Source of the DNA: Dasania sp. GY-MA-18 | GTDB lineage: Bacteria; Pseudomonadota; Gammaproteobacteria; Pseudomonadales; Dasaniaceae | Length of the DNA stretch: 64,000 nt | Assembly: GCF_024734385.1 (NCBI RefSeq) | Contig: NZ_JANHAP010000001.1 | Span: 1 to 64,000, forward strand | Reading direction: 5' to 3' | Made by a program: the position numbers and the translations under genes | Shown: in pieces, positions 57,185-64,000 of the stretch | Layout of the letters: the number at the start of each line of letters is the position of its first letter | Position numbering within the stretch: position 1 is the stretch's first letter | Notes under the pieces: generated by a model | The model's database searches: none | What the model was told of the DNA's origin: nothing | What the model saw: only the letters and a program-made list of their open reading frames with translations

Positions 57185-57408
57185 CTGCAAGCCGCAAAAA
57201 ATTTCACCCACTCCCCACCCAAAAACACTGCTTATTTTCTTTACTTGCCGCTTATAGCTTGCCACTTACAGCTCGTTTTTTATGCTTTTAAACATATCCA
57301 CAATATCTGTGGATAAGTCTGTGTAGAGCTCAGTGATAAAGCTGGCTAAGGCAGTGGCGGCAGGCGCTTCAGCATTATGATTAAAAATGAACCCGCCACA
57401 AAAAGCGC

Positions 57409-57615
57409 TTATTTTATAGGCTTTTTTGCCTTTTTTACGTTTACTATTTGCACTACCAGCCCGGTAGTTAACGCCACCCCGAACAAAATTAATACAGCAT
57501 CCTGCAGGATATTCACAGTTATACCTGCAGCTAAAATTAGCGCGCCTACAACAAAGCCAATACGGGTATAAGTGAGGTCAATATTAAGAGCGCGCATGGC
57601 GCTAACCAATGTCAT
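57409..57615 (-). CDS. Small membrane protein
   Basis: A 68-residue protein with two hydrophobic segments (about 18–34 and 39–57) and a Lys-rich C terminus (VKKAKKPIK). It begins 19 bp after the hydrolase gene on the same strand. A plus-strand frame over the same DNA reads like its complement and is less convincing. No family recognised; the ribosome site is weak. Confidence 0.6.
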   Translation of the reverse strand: MTLVSAMRALNIDLTYTRIGFVVGALILAAGITVNILQDAVLILFGVALTTGLVVQIVNVKKAKKPIK

Positions 57616-57634
57616 CTAGGTAAACACTTATGGG

Positions 57635-58453
57635 CTAAGCCTGATCGTACTCACCCATAAAAAACTGGGTGATGCGCTTAAAAGCGCGCTTGTCTTGCAA
57701 ATAAAACAGATGGCCACCACTAAACAGCTGTAAATGGGAGTGCGGTATTTGGCTATGCATGGCCTCTAGATTTGCTGGCGGGGCTATACCATCAAAGCGG
57801 CCACCACAAATAAAAACCGGCATCTGCAACTGCGGCAACTGAGCGTAAGTATCGTGGCCTATACGCGCCTGTAATTGACGCTGGAGACCTATGGCGTGGT
57901 TAGGTTCATCAACACCGATTTGCTTAGCTGCTAGCTGATAATTAATTAAACGCTGAAACGTCTCGGCATGGCTAAGCTGCCAGGCATGATCCCTGCGGGT
58001 ATCGCTTAACACTAAAAACCGTTTAGCGCGCTCGTAGGCTGGTAGCGCATCTAAGGTATGCATAGCAAAAGAGTCACCGCCCTCTCCACCACTGGAGGTG
58101 CAGGCCAGGACTAAACGTTGCACATGCTGTGGGTAATTCAGGGCAAAATGCTGCGCCACCATGCCACCAAAAGAGACACCCATAACTAGGCAACTATCCC
58201 ATCCCACCGCCGCTAATAAAGCTGCAGTATCATCGGCGTAGTCCTGTAGCGTATAGGGATAATCTGGCTTACCGCTTTGCCCCAGGCCACGCTGGTCAAA
58301 AGCCAGTATGGTAAAGTGCTGGGCCAAGCTGGAATCAAAAATATTGGGCTTGTTGCGCAGGTCTGCGCCACTGCCATTAATATAAAGCAGCTTGGGGCCA
58401 TGGCCTTGTATTTCGTAATACAAAGATATATCGCGGGCTTGTATAAACGGCAT
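57635..58453 (-). CDS. Alpha/beta hydrolase
   Basis: A 272-residue hydrolase. Oxyanion-site NGSGADLRNKP, FDQRGLGQSGKP, the nucleophile elbow GVSFGG with Ser94, the acid in CGGRFDGIAPP and the His in FSGGHLFYL form the catalytic set. No signal peptide. It resembles 3-oxoadipate enol-lactonase-like hydrolases, but no pathway genes are nearby. It starts 19 bp after a phosphatase-like gene, so probably one operon. Confidence 0.9.
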   Translation of the reverse strand: MPFIQARDISLYYEIQGHGPKLLYINGSGADLRNKPNIFDSSLAQHFTILAFDQRGLGQSGKPDYPYTLQDYADDTAALLAAVGWDSCLVMGVSFGGMVAQHFALNYPQHVQRLVLACTSSGGEGGDSFAMHTLDALPAYERAKRFLVLSDTRRDHAWQLSHAETFQRLINYQLAAKQIGVDEPNHAIGLQRQLQARIGHDTYAQLPQLQMPVFICGGRFDGIAPPANLEAMHSQIPHSHLQLFSGGHLFYLQDKRAFKRITQFFMGEYDQA

Positions 58454-58472
58454 ACTTTAATAAAGCTAAGTG

Positions 58473-58982
58473 TTAGAAACGATAGAGTTTTTCACGTACT
58501 ACCGGTGCCATACCACTTAAGCCCCAACGCTGCCCCTCGGCCATAGCCTCGTCTACAGAATTGCCTTGTAACTTAGCTGATATCACCGCCACCAAAGCGC
58601 CCACTCTGTTGCCACTGGCGCAATGTAATAACACCGCCTCGCCATCTACCTGCGCCAGCAAGGCCGCTAATTTTTCGGCATTAGCCACATTTATGTCACC
58701 GGCATCACCAATAGCAAGATTGTGGTATTGCATACCTAGTGACTCAACCGCCGCCTGCTCATCCCACATTAATTCATCATGAGGGCGTAGGTTAATAATA
58801 TGTTTGATGCCCGCCTGTTTAAGCAGTTGCAGCTCAACTATGCTGGGCTGGCCACTGCTAAATATATACTCATCGGTTTGACGTATATTTTTAATCGACG
58901 AATCATTGATTAGCGCGCTATCAAATTCAGCCCATACTAAGCCTGCCACTAGCATCAGGGCACTAAAGAATAGGGTTTTCAT
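58473..58982 (-). CDS. Exported tyrosine-phosphatase-like protein
   Basis: A 169-residue protein with a signal peptide (about 1–18, LVWA-E) and a dual-specificity-phosphatase fold. The P-loop HCASGNRVGAL carries Cys121 and Arg126, so the spacing is C-x4-R rather than the classical C-x5-R, as also in DUF442-type proteins. The general acid may be the Asp in RPHDELMWDE. Substrate unknown; acts in the periplasm. First of three genes read together. Confidence 0.82.
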   Translation of the reverse strand: MKTLFFSALMLVAGLVWAEFDSALINDSSIKNIRQTDEYIFSSGQPSIVELQLLKQAGIKHIINLRPHDELMWDEQAAVESLGMQYHNLAIGDAGDINVANAEKLAALLAQVDGEAVLLHCASGNRVGALVAVISAKLQGNSVDEAMAEGQRWGLSGMAPVVREKLYRF

Positions 58983-59154
58983 ACTAAGCCTCCACGGCCA
59001 CAGCCTTTATTGTTGTGATTGGGCATTAGTTTAACAAATAGTCAGCGCTATTGTTGTTCTTTATAGTCGATCTGATAACAGCCAAAATAGAGATAGGCAT
59101 ACACTTATCGGCTAGCCTCAAAACATTTGAAACACAGCAATATTAAAATACGCT

Positions 59155-59322
59155 CGATGGCAGAGGGGTGAGCCGGGTGCTGTCGCGAAATATAAGAGGG
59201 CTGGCCGGGGTAGCGGATGAGACAGCGTAGCGCCTTAAGGCTCTGTAGCGGACACGGGCGTCTTGTTAGATAAAGGAGGGAGGGGCCAGACCATGTAGCG
59301 GCGGTATCCGGCTCAGTCATCG
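59155..59322 (+). repeat. Type-D repeat, copy at 59.2 kb
   Basis: A 168-bp element with termini CGATG...TGAGCCGG inverted at both ends. The core includes CGCGAAATATAAGAGGGCTG, GGATGAGACAGCGTAGCG, CCTTAAGGCTCTGTAGCG and GGGGCCAGACCATGTAGCG. The next type-D copy lies 462 bp downstream in the same orientation. Confidence 0.85.
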
Positions 59323-59413
59323 GGTTTAGTAAACCACTGTGCTGGTCTAGAACGTTCCCAAAAAAAACAAAACCGAAAGCTTACCTGTTGGGATAATTAG
59401 AAGTTTTAAATCC

Positions 59414-59566
59414 GGCAATGGCACAAGGTCATTGCTCCATGATGGCGGCCCTCCGGGCTACCTTCACTCCCGCCTGAGCCCGCCTCCCCTGCGGGGAAGG
59501 CAGTCGGTCTCATGCGCTCACTCAGCGCTCATCTTTTATATTCCGCAATAACCTTCTGCCATTACC
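59414..59566 (-). repeat. Type-A repeat, inverted copy
   Basis: A 153-bp element with 22-bp termini (GGCAATGGCACAAGG on the left; right arm reading GGTAATGGCAGAAGG on the opposite strand), 19 of 22 matching. Read on the minus strand it carries GCGGAATATAAAAGATGAGC, an extended GC hairpin (GCCTTCCCCGCAGGGGAGGC) and GGGCCGCCATCATGGAGC. It lies between two type-D copies. Confidence 0.85.
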
Positions 59567-59623
59567 TGTCTATCGTAGTACATCAAAGTACATATTTTTT
59601 ACCGACAGTAGTAAACGCTAGCA

Positions 59624-59784
59624 CGAGGGTTGAGCCAGGTGCTGTCGTAAAATATAAAAGGGCTAGCCGGGGTAGCGTATGAGACAGCGCAGCGCCTTAA
59701 GGCTCAGTAGCGGACGCGGTCGTCTTTTTAGATAAAGGGGGGAGGGGCCAGACCATGTAGCGAGAGCATCCGGCTCAGCCATCG
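59624..59784 (+). repeat. Type-D repeat, copy at 59.6 kb
   Basis: A copy of the element at 59155 with scattered substitutions: TGAGCCAGGTGCTGTCG, AAATATAAAAGGGCTAGCC, GATAAAGGGGGGAGGGGCCA and CCGGCTCAGCCATCG at the right end. Confidence 0.85.
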
Positions 59785-59825
59785 GCGTAACTAAACCTCA
59801 CAATCAGCAAAGATTTCTCAGTCAA

Positions 59826-59856
59826 AAAAAAGCTCCTACCAAGGCAGGAGCTTTTT
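59826..59856 (-). terminator. Terminator after the OmpA-family gene
   Basis: On the minus strand AAAAAGCTCCTGCCTTGGTA and GGAGCTTTTTTT form a stem (AGCTCCT/AGGAGCT) with a long T run, 62 bp beyond the stop. Confidence 0.85.
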
Positions 59857-59917
59857 CATAGTTACGTCATACCGCCTTTGCGTAAAGGCGAAACATATCA
59901 GTATTAATTTACAGCGT

Positions 59918-61027
59918 TTACTCTGTTACTTGCGCTTTAAATACCGCAGCTACTCGACGATTAGCCTTGCGGCCAGCTACTGTTGAATTATCAGCTACAG
60001 GGCGGTCTTCGCCATAACCTACAGCGGTTAAACGATTAGCGGCTATGCCAAACTGGTTAATTAACACATCGCGCACTGCCTCGGCACGGCGCTGTGATAA
60101 ACGCTGGTTAAAGGCGGCACCACCACTGCTATCGGTGTGGCCTTCTATTACAGCTGTTACCGATGAATATTTACGCATAAAGGCCGCAGCCTTTTCTACT
60201 TCTGGCATAAAGTTATCAGTTAGCTGCGCTGAGCTGCTAGCAAAAGATACATTTAATACTATGGTCTCTGTGCGAGTCAGTTTTTCAGCACAACCTTTGG
60301 CATCAACCTTGGCACCAGCAACCGTATTGGGGCACTGATCTTTAGAGTTGACCACGCCGTCGCCATCTGAATCCAGCTCGCAGCCGCGGCTGTCTACACT
60401 AACACCCATAGCACTATTCGGGCATTGATCCTGGCTATCTATCACACCATCTTTATCAGCATCGGCTACCATAGGTTTTTGAGCTACCGGCTTGGCGGCT
60501 GTTTTGCCGAAGGCATAGCTCAAAGCGATGGTGAAAAGACCATCATTCTCGCTGTAGTCCAATGCGTGTACCAAGCGATAATCAACCTTAGTAGACCATC
60601 TATCACTAAAGGCATAGCGAAAGCCGGGGCCAAAGGTCGCCGTAGTTTCACCGTTTTCACCCGAAAGGTCGTAGTCATATTCCTGATGGCCAAGGCCCAA
60701 AGCCAGGTAAGGAGTAAACTTGTTATTACCTAAAGCATTAAGGTTATAGATACCTTCTAATAATAAATGCTTCATATCAGCATCATTACCGGGAACACCT
60801 TCGCTATCCATAGAGCCTTGTAGGTATTTTAATTCCGTACCCCATGATTCGTTATATTGATACTCCACGCCCAAGCCATAGACTACATCTTCATTTAAGC
60901 GTCTTTCACTATCAGGCTTTTGGTGGCCTACCATAGGGTTAAGATACCACTGGCCGCTGTGATCTTCAGCAAGTGCAATATTAGCTATAGACAGGGCTAT
61001 GGCTGTTACTAATGTTTTTTTCATCAT
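59918..61027 (-). CDS. OmpA/OprF-type outer membrane protein
   Basis: A 369-residue porin-like protein: signal peptide (about 1–20, NIALA-E), an eight-stranded barrel (about 25–180), two or three calcium-binding TSP3 repeats (about 195–245: DADKDGVIDSQDQCPN, DSDGDGVVNSKDQCPN), then an OmpA peptidoglycan-binding domain with EGHTDSSGGAAFNQRLSQRR. The start is the ATG six bases after GGAG. It follows mscS by about 35 bp. Anchors the outer membrane to peptidoglycan. Confidence 0.93.
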   Translation of the reverse strand: MMKKTLVTAIALSIANIALAEDHSGQWYLNPMVGHQKPDSERRLNEDVVYGLGVEYQYNESWGTELKYLQGSMDSEGVPGNDADMKHLLLEGIYNLNALGNNKFTPYLALGLGHQEYDYDLSGENGETTATFGPGFRYAFSDRWSTKVDYRLVHALDYSENDGLFTIALSYAFGKTAAKPVAQKPMVADADKDGVIDSQDQCPNSAMGVSVDSRGCELDSDGDGVVNSKDQCPNTVAGAKVDAKGCAEKLTRTETIVLNVSFASSSAQLTDNFMPEVEKAAAFMRKYSSVTAVIEGHTDSSGGAAFNQRLSQRRAEAVRDVLINQFGIAANRLTAVGYGEDRPVADNSTVAGRKANRRVAAVFKAQVTE

Positions 61028-61061
61028 AATAAACTCCAATTTTATATTAATAAGCTTTATG

Positions 61062-61880
61062 CTAGCTCACTTCTTTGTGTAAGTGCACATCCATTTGTGG
61101 ATAAGGTATACCTATACCCTCTTCATCAAATCGCAACTTAATTTTCTCGGTAAGATCAAAGCGCGTAGGCCAGTAATCCGCTGAATTAACCCAGGGGCGA
61201 ACTACAAAATTAACCGACGAATCAGCTAACTCAGATACCGCAATAGTCACTTCTGGATCAGCTAACACACGCTCGTCGGCAGCCACAATCTCATTAAGTA
61301 TTTGTTTAGCTAGGCGTATATCTGCATCGTAAGATATACCCACAATTAAATCGATACGCCTAGTAGGCTCTGTTGAGTAATTAGTGATGGCCCCACCCAT
61401 AATACCTGAATTTGGCACTGTAATAATTTTATTATCACCGGTTTTAAGAATAGTGCTAAAAATACTGATATTTTTCACTGTGCCCATCACGCCACCGGCC
61501 TCTATAAAATCACCCAGTTTTATGGGGCGAAACAATATGATCAGCACCCCTGAGGCGAAATTAGCCAATGAGCCCTGTAAGGCCAAGCCCACCGCCAGAC
61601 CCGCCGCACCAATAATGGCAACAAATGAAGCCGTTTGTATGCCTATTTGCCCTAAGGCAGCAATCACCACAAAAGCTAGCAGCAGGCCATTAATTAAGTT
61701 AGCCGTAAAATTGCTAATGGTGCCGTCTACGCCACTTTTTACCATAGAGTTTTTAACCGCAGTAGCAATGTATTTTGCAATCATTTTACCAATTACAAAA
61801 ATAGCAACAGCCAAGGCCAACTTAACGCCGTACTCAATAATTACCGGCAGATAATTATCAAGCATTTTTTGTATATCCAT
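61062..61880 (-). CDS. mscS: Small-conductance mechanosensitive channel MscS
   Basis: A 272-residue channel with three membrane helices (about 12–35, 58–80 and 85–105). The pore helix GAAGLAVGLALQGSLANFAS is close to E. coli MscS, followed by RPIKLGDFIEAGG and the cytoplasmic vestibule. I start at the ATG of MDIQKML, which has AGGGG seven bases upstream. A CpxR-type site lies about 130 bp upstream. Confidence 0.95.
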   Translation of the reverse strand: MDIQKMLDNYLPVIIEYGVKLALAVAIFVIGKMIAKYIATAVKNSMVKSGVDGTISNFTANLINGLLLAFVVIAALGQIGIQTASFVAIIGAAGLAVGLALQGSLANFASGVLIILFRPIKLGDFIEAGGVMGTVKNISIFSTILKTGDNKIITVPNSGIMGGAITNYSTEPTRRIDLIVGISYDADIRLAKQILNEIVAADERVLADPEVTIAVSELADSSVNFVVRPWVNSADYWPTRFDLTEKIKLRFDEEGIGIPYPQMDVHLHKEVS

Positions 61881-62007
61881 ATTTCGCCCCTTCATGTTAA
61901 TCGTTAATTAATATATGCACACAAACTAAATTTCAATTGCTTCCACATCAGCACGAAAACAATTATACGGACTATAACGCGGCAAAAACATCATACAAGC
62001 ATATTAT

Positions 62008-62022
62008 TTTACAGCATTTTAC
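62008..62022 (-). promoter_or_regulatory. CpxR-type box upstream of mscS
   Basis: On the minus strand GTAAA-atgct-GTAAA matches the CpxR consensus GTAAA-N5-GTAAA exactly. It is 128 bp upstream of the mscS start. The site also extends at GCAGTTGTAAAA, as does the one at 63835. Confidence 0.55.
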
Positions 62023-62040
62023 AACTGCCAATGTAGGCTC

Positions 62041-63276
62041 TTACATTGTCGCTGTTGAGCTAAAGTATTTATTCCAGCGGCACTCTAAAACATTGATAGT
62101 CTCAGATAAAGGCATGGACCTATAAAAACCTCTATCATGTTTAACAACGCCTAAGTTTAGCAACTTATTTAGCGCATCATCTATTTCAAAATCAATATCA
62201 CACTGCCATAGATCTTTTAACCAAGCCTCTACTGCCGTATCAATTTTTTGCCTTGATAAAGGCTTATCCGCGACAAACAAAATAAAATAAGCCAATAGGG
62301 CCTCTTTGACCTCCTCTTCTTCAGCATCATTAGTGATGCGGAACAGAACCCCGGCATTATTATCCAAGTTTTTAAAATAGAGGTTTTTAGTCAACTCCTG
62401 CATAAACCGCAGCTTTCTGTTTTTGAAGTTAGCAAACTGCTTCCATATATAAGTCGCTAGCGTAGCAGCACCGGCCAATAAGGCAACTATAGCAGTATTA
62501 TTGATATTTACCGGCTCAGCATGCAGCCCCAACCAAAAGCCCAGCAACGACCCCAACAGTAGCAAAGTGGCACTAAGCTTAGTTGTTAACACTATACCGC
62601 CGCTAATAATTGCCGGCACACCTATTAACAACTTGTCTCGCATACGCATACGCACCTGGGTATTAGGAAACAGCATTTCTAAGTCTGCTTTCGGCACATT
62701 GCAAAACAACTTTAACATGCTGCGACCGGCCATATGATCGGGTTGCAAAGGGTTTTCTGACCAGCCATCTTTAAAGCGTATGTAAATCACCACACGATCA
62801 TAATGGGTAAATCTTATAGTCTTAGAAAACAAGCCTAAGCAGCTGGTCAAGCGTTCTTCGCGTATAGACTCACCCCGACAAAACAATAACTGTTCTGAAA
62901 AATCGTCAAAATCAACCTGCAAGCGTATTTTGAAAAGCGAGGACTCTTGCATCGCTTGATGAATATCGCCCTGATTCAAGGGCTGGTAATTCGCTTTTTC
63001 CAACAACTCCGCTAGTAACACCGGAAAATCATCATCACCTTTTGTTACCTTATATAGACAGGGGTACGGCAAGGTATCTGAATCAGGATCTACCGAAGAG
63101 TAGCTATTCTTTAATCGCTCTATGCGCTGATGAAATTCATAATGAAACACGCTATCTAGCATGCGCACCATCTGTCGAAAGCTATCCTCTTGCGCTTGCA
63201 GCGTAATATTAGTAAGGCACATCTCAACAAGGTCATGCTTGCGAAAAGGAATGAAACGATTTTTGCTTGCCCTCAT
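62041..63276 (-). CDS. DUF3754 (TMEM143-like) membrane protein
   Basis: A 411-residue protein. The N-terminal ~200 residues are soluble and contain RFTHYDRVVIYIRFKDGW, the DUF3754 signature. Two hydrophobic segments (about 213–246 and 258–275) follow, then a cytosolic C-terminal helical part (about 280–411). Homologues occur in bacteria, plants and animals; function unknown. It starts 19 bp after an unknown small gene on the same strand, so the pair is probably an operon. Confidence 0.85.
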   Translation of the reverse strand: MRASKNRFIPFRKHDLVEMCLTNITLQAQEDSFRQMVRMLDSVFHYEFHQRIERLKNSYSSVDPDSDTLPYPCLYKVTKGDDDFPVLLAELLEKANYQPLNQGDIHQAMQESSLFKIRLQVDFDDFSEQLLFCRGESIREERLTSCLGLFSKTIRFTHYDRVVIYIRFKDGWSENPLQPDHMAGRSMLKLFCNVPKADLEMLFPNTQVRMRMRDKLLIGVPAIISGGIVLTTKLSATLLLLGSLLGFWLGLHAEPVNINNTAIVALLAGAATLATYIWKQFANFKNRKLRFMQELTKNLYFKNLDNNAGVLFRITNDAEEEEVKEALLAYFILFVADKPLSRQKIDTAVEAWLKDLWQCDIDFEIDDALNKLLNLGVVKHDRGFYRSMPLSETINVLECRWNKYFSSTATM

Positions 63277-63295
63277 GCCCCCACCTCCAGCGCTG

Positions 63296-63697
63296 TTAAA
63301 CAGCCGCCCTTTGTAGATAAGTATCCACCTTAATACTGGCGGGTTTGACTAAGCTCTCTAACAAGGTCAGTGTTGGCTGCTGCTCTGATCGTACAACTAT
63401 ACCTAATTTAGCCATAGTCACTCGGCCATGAACTGACAAGCTCAATTGGTTGGTAAGCAAGACATTACCACTATTTATCACCGCACATTGATCCACATCA
63501 ACTATATGCTTACCCCTACCATCCTCATACTCTAACTGTAAGCTCAACTGGCCACTAAAATTAACCCCAGCGGTGACCCAAGCTCTTATTGCGAATAGGC
63601 CCTGCCAGGTAGTCGTCACTGAGGCATGACGATGCCCAGTCATGGCATCGCTAACATTATCATCTAAGACCATATAATAATTTTGATAGCTACTCAT
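63296..63697 (-). CDS. Hypothetical protein upstream of the DUF3754 gene
   Basis: A 133-residue soluble protein, rich in beta-forming residues (FSGQLSLQLEYEDGRGK, NQLSLSVHGRVTMAKLGIVV), with no signal peptide or membrane helix. I do not recognise a family. The 19-bp spacing to the DUF3754 gene suggests a joint function. CpxR-type sites lie 85–155 bp upstream of its start. Confidence 0.7.
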   Translation of the reverse strand: MSSYQNYYMVLDDNVSDAMTGHRHASVTTTWQGLFAIRAWVTAGVNFSGQLSLQLEYEDGRGKHIVDVDQCAVINSGNVLLTNQLSLSVHGRVTMAKLGIVVRSEQQPTLTLLESLVKPASIKVDTYLQRAAV

Positions 63698-63781
63698 GGA
63701 TATTTCCTATAAACACTAATGCCAGTAAATTCATTGTTTAAGTTACTGAAACAAGCATAACAATATTTACTAATATCAATT

Positions 63782-63803
63782 GTAAAACCCTGTAAAATGT
63801 AAA
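63782..63803 (+). promoter_or_regulatory. CpxR-type box with extra half-site
   Basis: GTAAA-accct-GTAAA (63782–63796) matches the CpxR consensus exactly, and a third GTAAA follows at 63799. It lies about 150 bp upstream of the response-regulator start and on the other side faces the hypothetical/DUF3754 operon. Confidence 0.55.
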
Positions 63804-63834
63804 AATCTGTGGCTATCATGCAATATCAGAACGT

Positions 63835-63849
63835 TTTACACGGTTTTAC
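63835..63849 (-). promoter_or_regulatory. CpxR-type box, opposite orientation
   Basis: On the minus strand GTAAA-accgt-GTAAA, again exact. With the site at 63782 it forms a 16-of-17 inverted repeat (TGTAAAACC-TGTAAAA) in the shared promoter region. Confidence 0.55.
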
Positions 63850-63945
63850 AACTGCAATAGCACAATACGCGGTATTATTACCGCTATTTAAACTCAGTCA
63901 TGAAGGCCGAGATAGCTTGATTAAATCAGGATTAAGGAAGCGCCC

Positions 63946-64000
63946 TTGCACATAGGCCTACTAGAAGATGACCCACAACAAGCCGAACTAGTTTGTAACT
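63946..64000 (+). CDS. Response regulator, N-terminal fragment
   Basis: The first 18 codons of a gene cut by the window edge, starting MHIGLLEDDPQQAELV. LLEDD is the first strand and acidic pocket of a receiver domain. Start is TTG with AAGGA seven bases upstream; an in-frame stop at 63922 limits earlier starts. Output domain not visible; an OmpR-family regulator is plausible. Confidence 0.75.
   Translation, partial: MHIGLLEDDPQQAELVCN

Larger units (their letters stand above)
58983..59917. other. 935-bp intergenic region with repeat cluster
   Basis: No gene. It holds three dispersed-repeat copies (listed separately) and the ompA terminator. The frame at 59105–59320 is spurious, being the reading of a type-D repeat. 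Unique DNA remains at 58983–59154 and 59323–59413. Confidence 0.75.

Noticed and set aside
57294-57316. Replication origin
   Set aside because: Only two DnaA-like boxes, no AT-rich unwinding region and no dnaA/gidA-type neighbours.
57271-57408. Open minus-strand frame (ending TELYTDLSTDIVDMFKSIKNEL) downstream of the small membrane protein gene
   Set aside because: It is open and protein-like but has no usable start codon except one near its end. It may be a decayed gene tail, which cannot be shown here.
57377-57571. 64-codon plus-strand frame
   Set aside because: It lies opposite the more plausible two-helix membrane protein gene and has no ribosome site.
59105-59320. 71-codon minus-strand frame
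   Set aside because: It shares residues such as LRCLIR and GQPSYI with the frame at 46307 because both read a type-D repeat; not a gene.

Overview
This window looks like chromosomal DNA of a marine gammaproteobacterium. The order aspS–yebC–ruvCAB–ybgC–tolQRAB–pal–cpoB–queEC–tRNA-Lys, the miaB–phoH–ybeY–corC–lnt–leuS–lptE–holA block, a tRNA-Lys close to that of E. coli, and DUF1820, DUF3581 and DUF1631 genes all point to that class. The Cellvibrionales/Spongiibacteraceae is my best guess, but this is inference from gene content. Base composition is moderate and many genes start with GTG or TTG.

Region 1 (1–4.26 kb) is the end of an integrative element abutting the 3' end of tRNA-Lys. It has two different tyrosine recombinases, an AlpA-like DNA-binding protein whose frame overlaps the second integrase, about 1.4 kb of gene-poor DNA with several perfect dyads, and one small Lys/Pro-rich frame. 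The rest of the element lies outside the window. Region 2 (4.3–17.9 kb) is core genome on the minus strand: queuosine precursor synthesis, the Tol-Pal envelope system, Holliday-junction processing, yebC and aspS. A solute-binding protein and a small gene of unknown role sit between ruvC and yebC. Region 3 (18–26.3 kb) is mixed housekeeping: threonine aldolase, YfbR nucleotidase, a BrxR/CapW-type WYL regulator, a tailed HU protein, a HIT protein, proS, a lytic transglycosylase and trmH.

Region 4 (26.4–44.5 kb) is dominated by signalling. It holds a 7TM hybrid kinase followed by CheX, a cyclic-nucleotide-binding protein, and a chalcone-isomerase-like/TonB fusion. Next come two divergent operons. 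One encodes a MinD/FlhG-like ATPase, an intact diguanylate cyclase, and a response regulator whose GGDEF active site is destroyed but whose I-site is kept. The other encodes an HDOD–GAF–histidine kinase, a REC–PAS–GGDEF–EAL regulator, DUF3581, DUF1631 and a PilZ protein. Together they look like a c-di-GMP and envelope/surface control locus.

Region 5 (44.6–57.2 kb) is again core: aminotransferase, miaB, phoH/ybeY/corC/lnt, leuS, lptE and holA. The leuS gene carries a sharply AT-rich block in its editing domain and lacks the leucine-specific domain found in E. coli. Region 6 (57.4–64 kb) holds a hydrolase/phosphatase operon, an OmpA-type porin with mscS, a DUF3754 membrane protein, and the first codons of a response regulator. 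This last stretch has three exact GTAAA-N5-GTAAA (CpxR-type) sites.

The least explained structure is a family of repeats about 140–170 bp long with inverted termini. They form two intergenic clusters (45992–46631 and 59155–59784). Two subtypes alternate in opposite orientation, and one copy is a mosaic of both.
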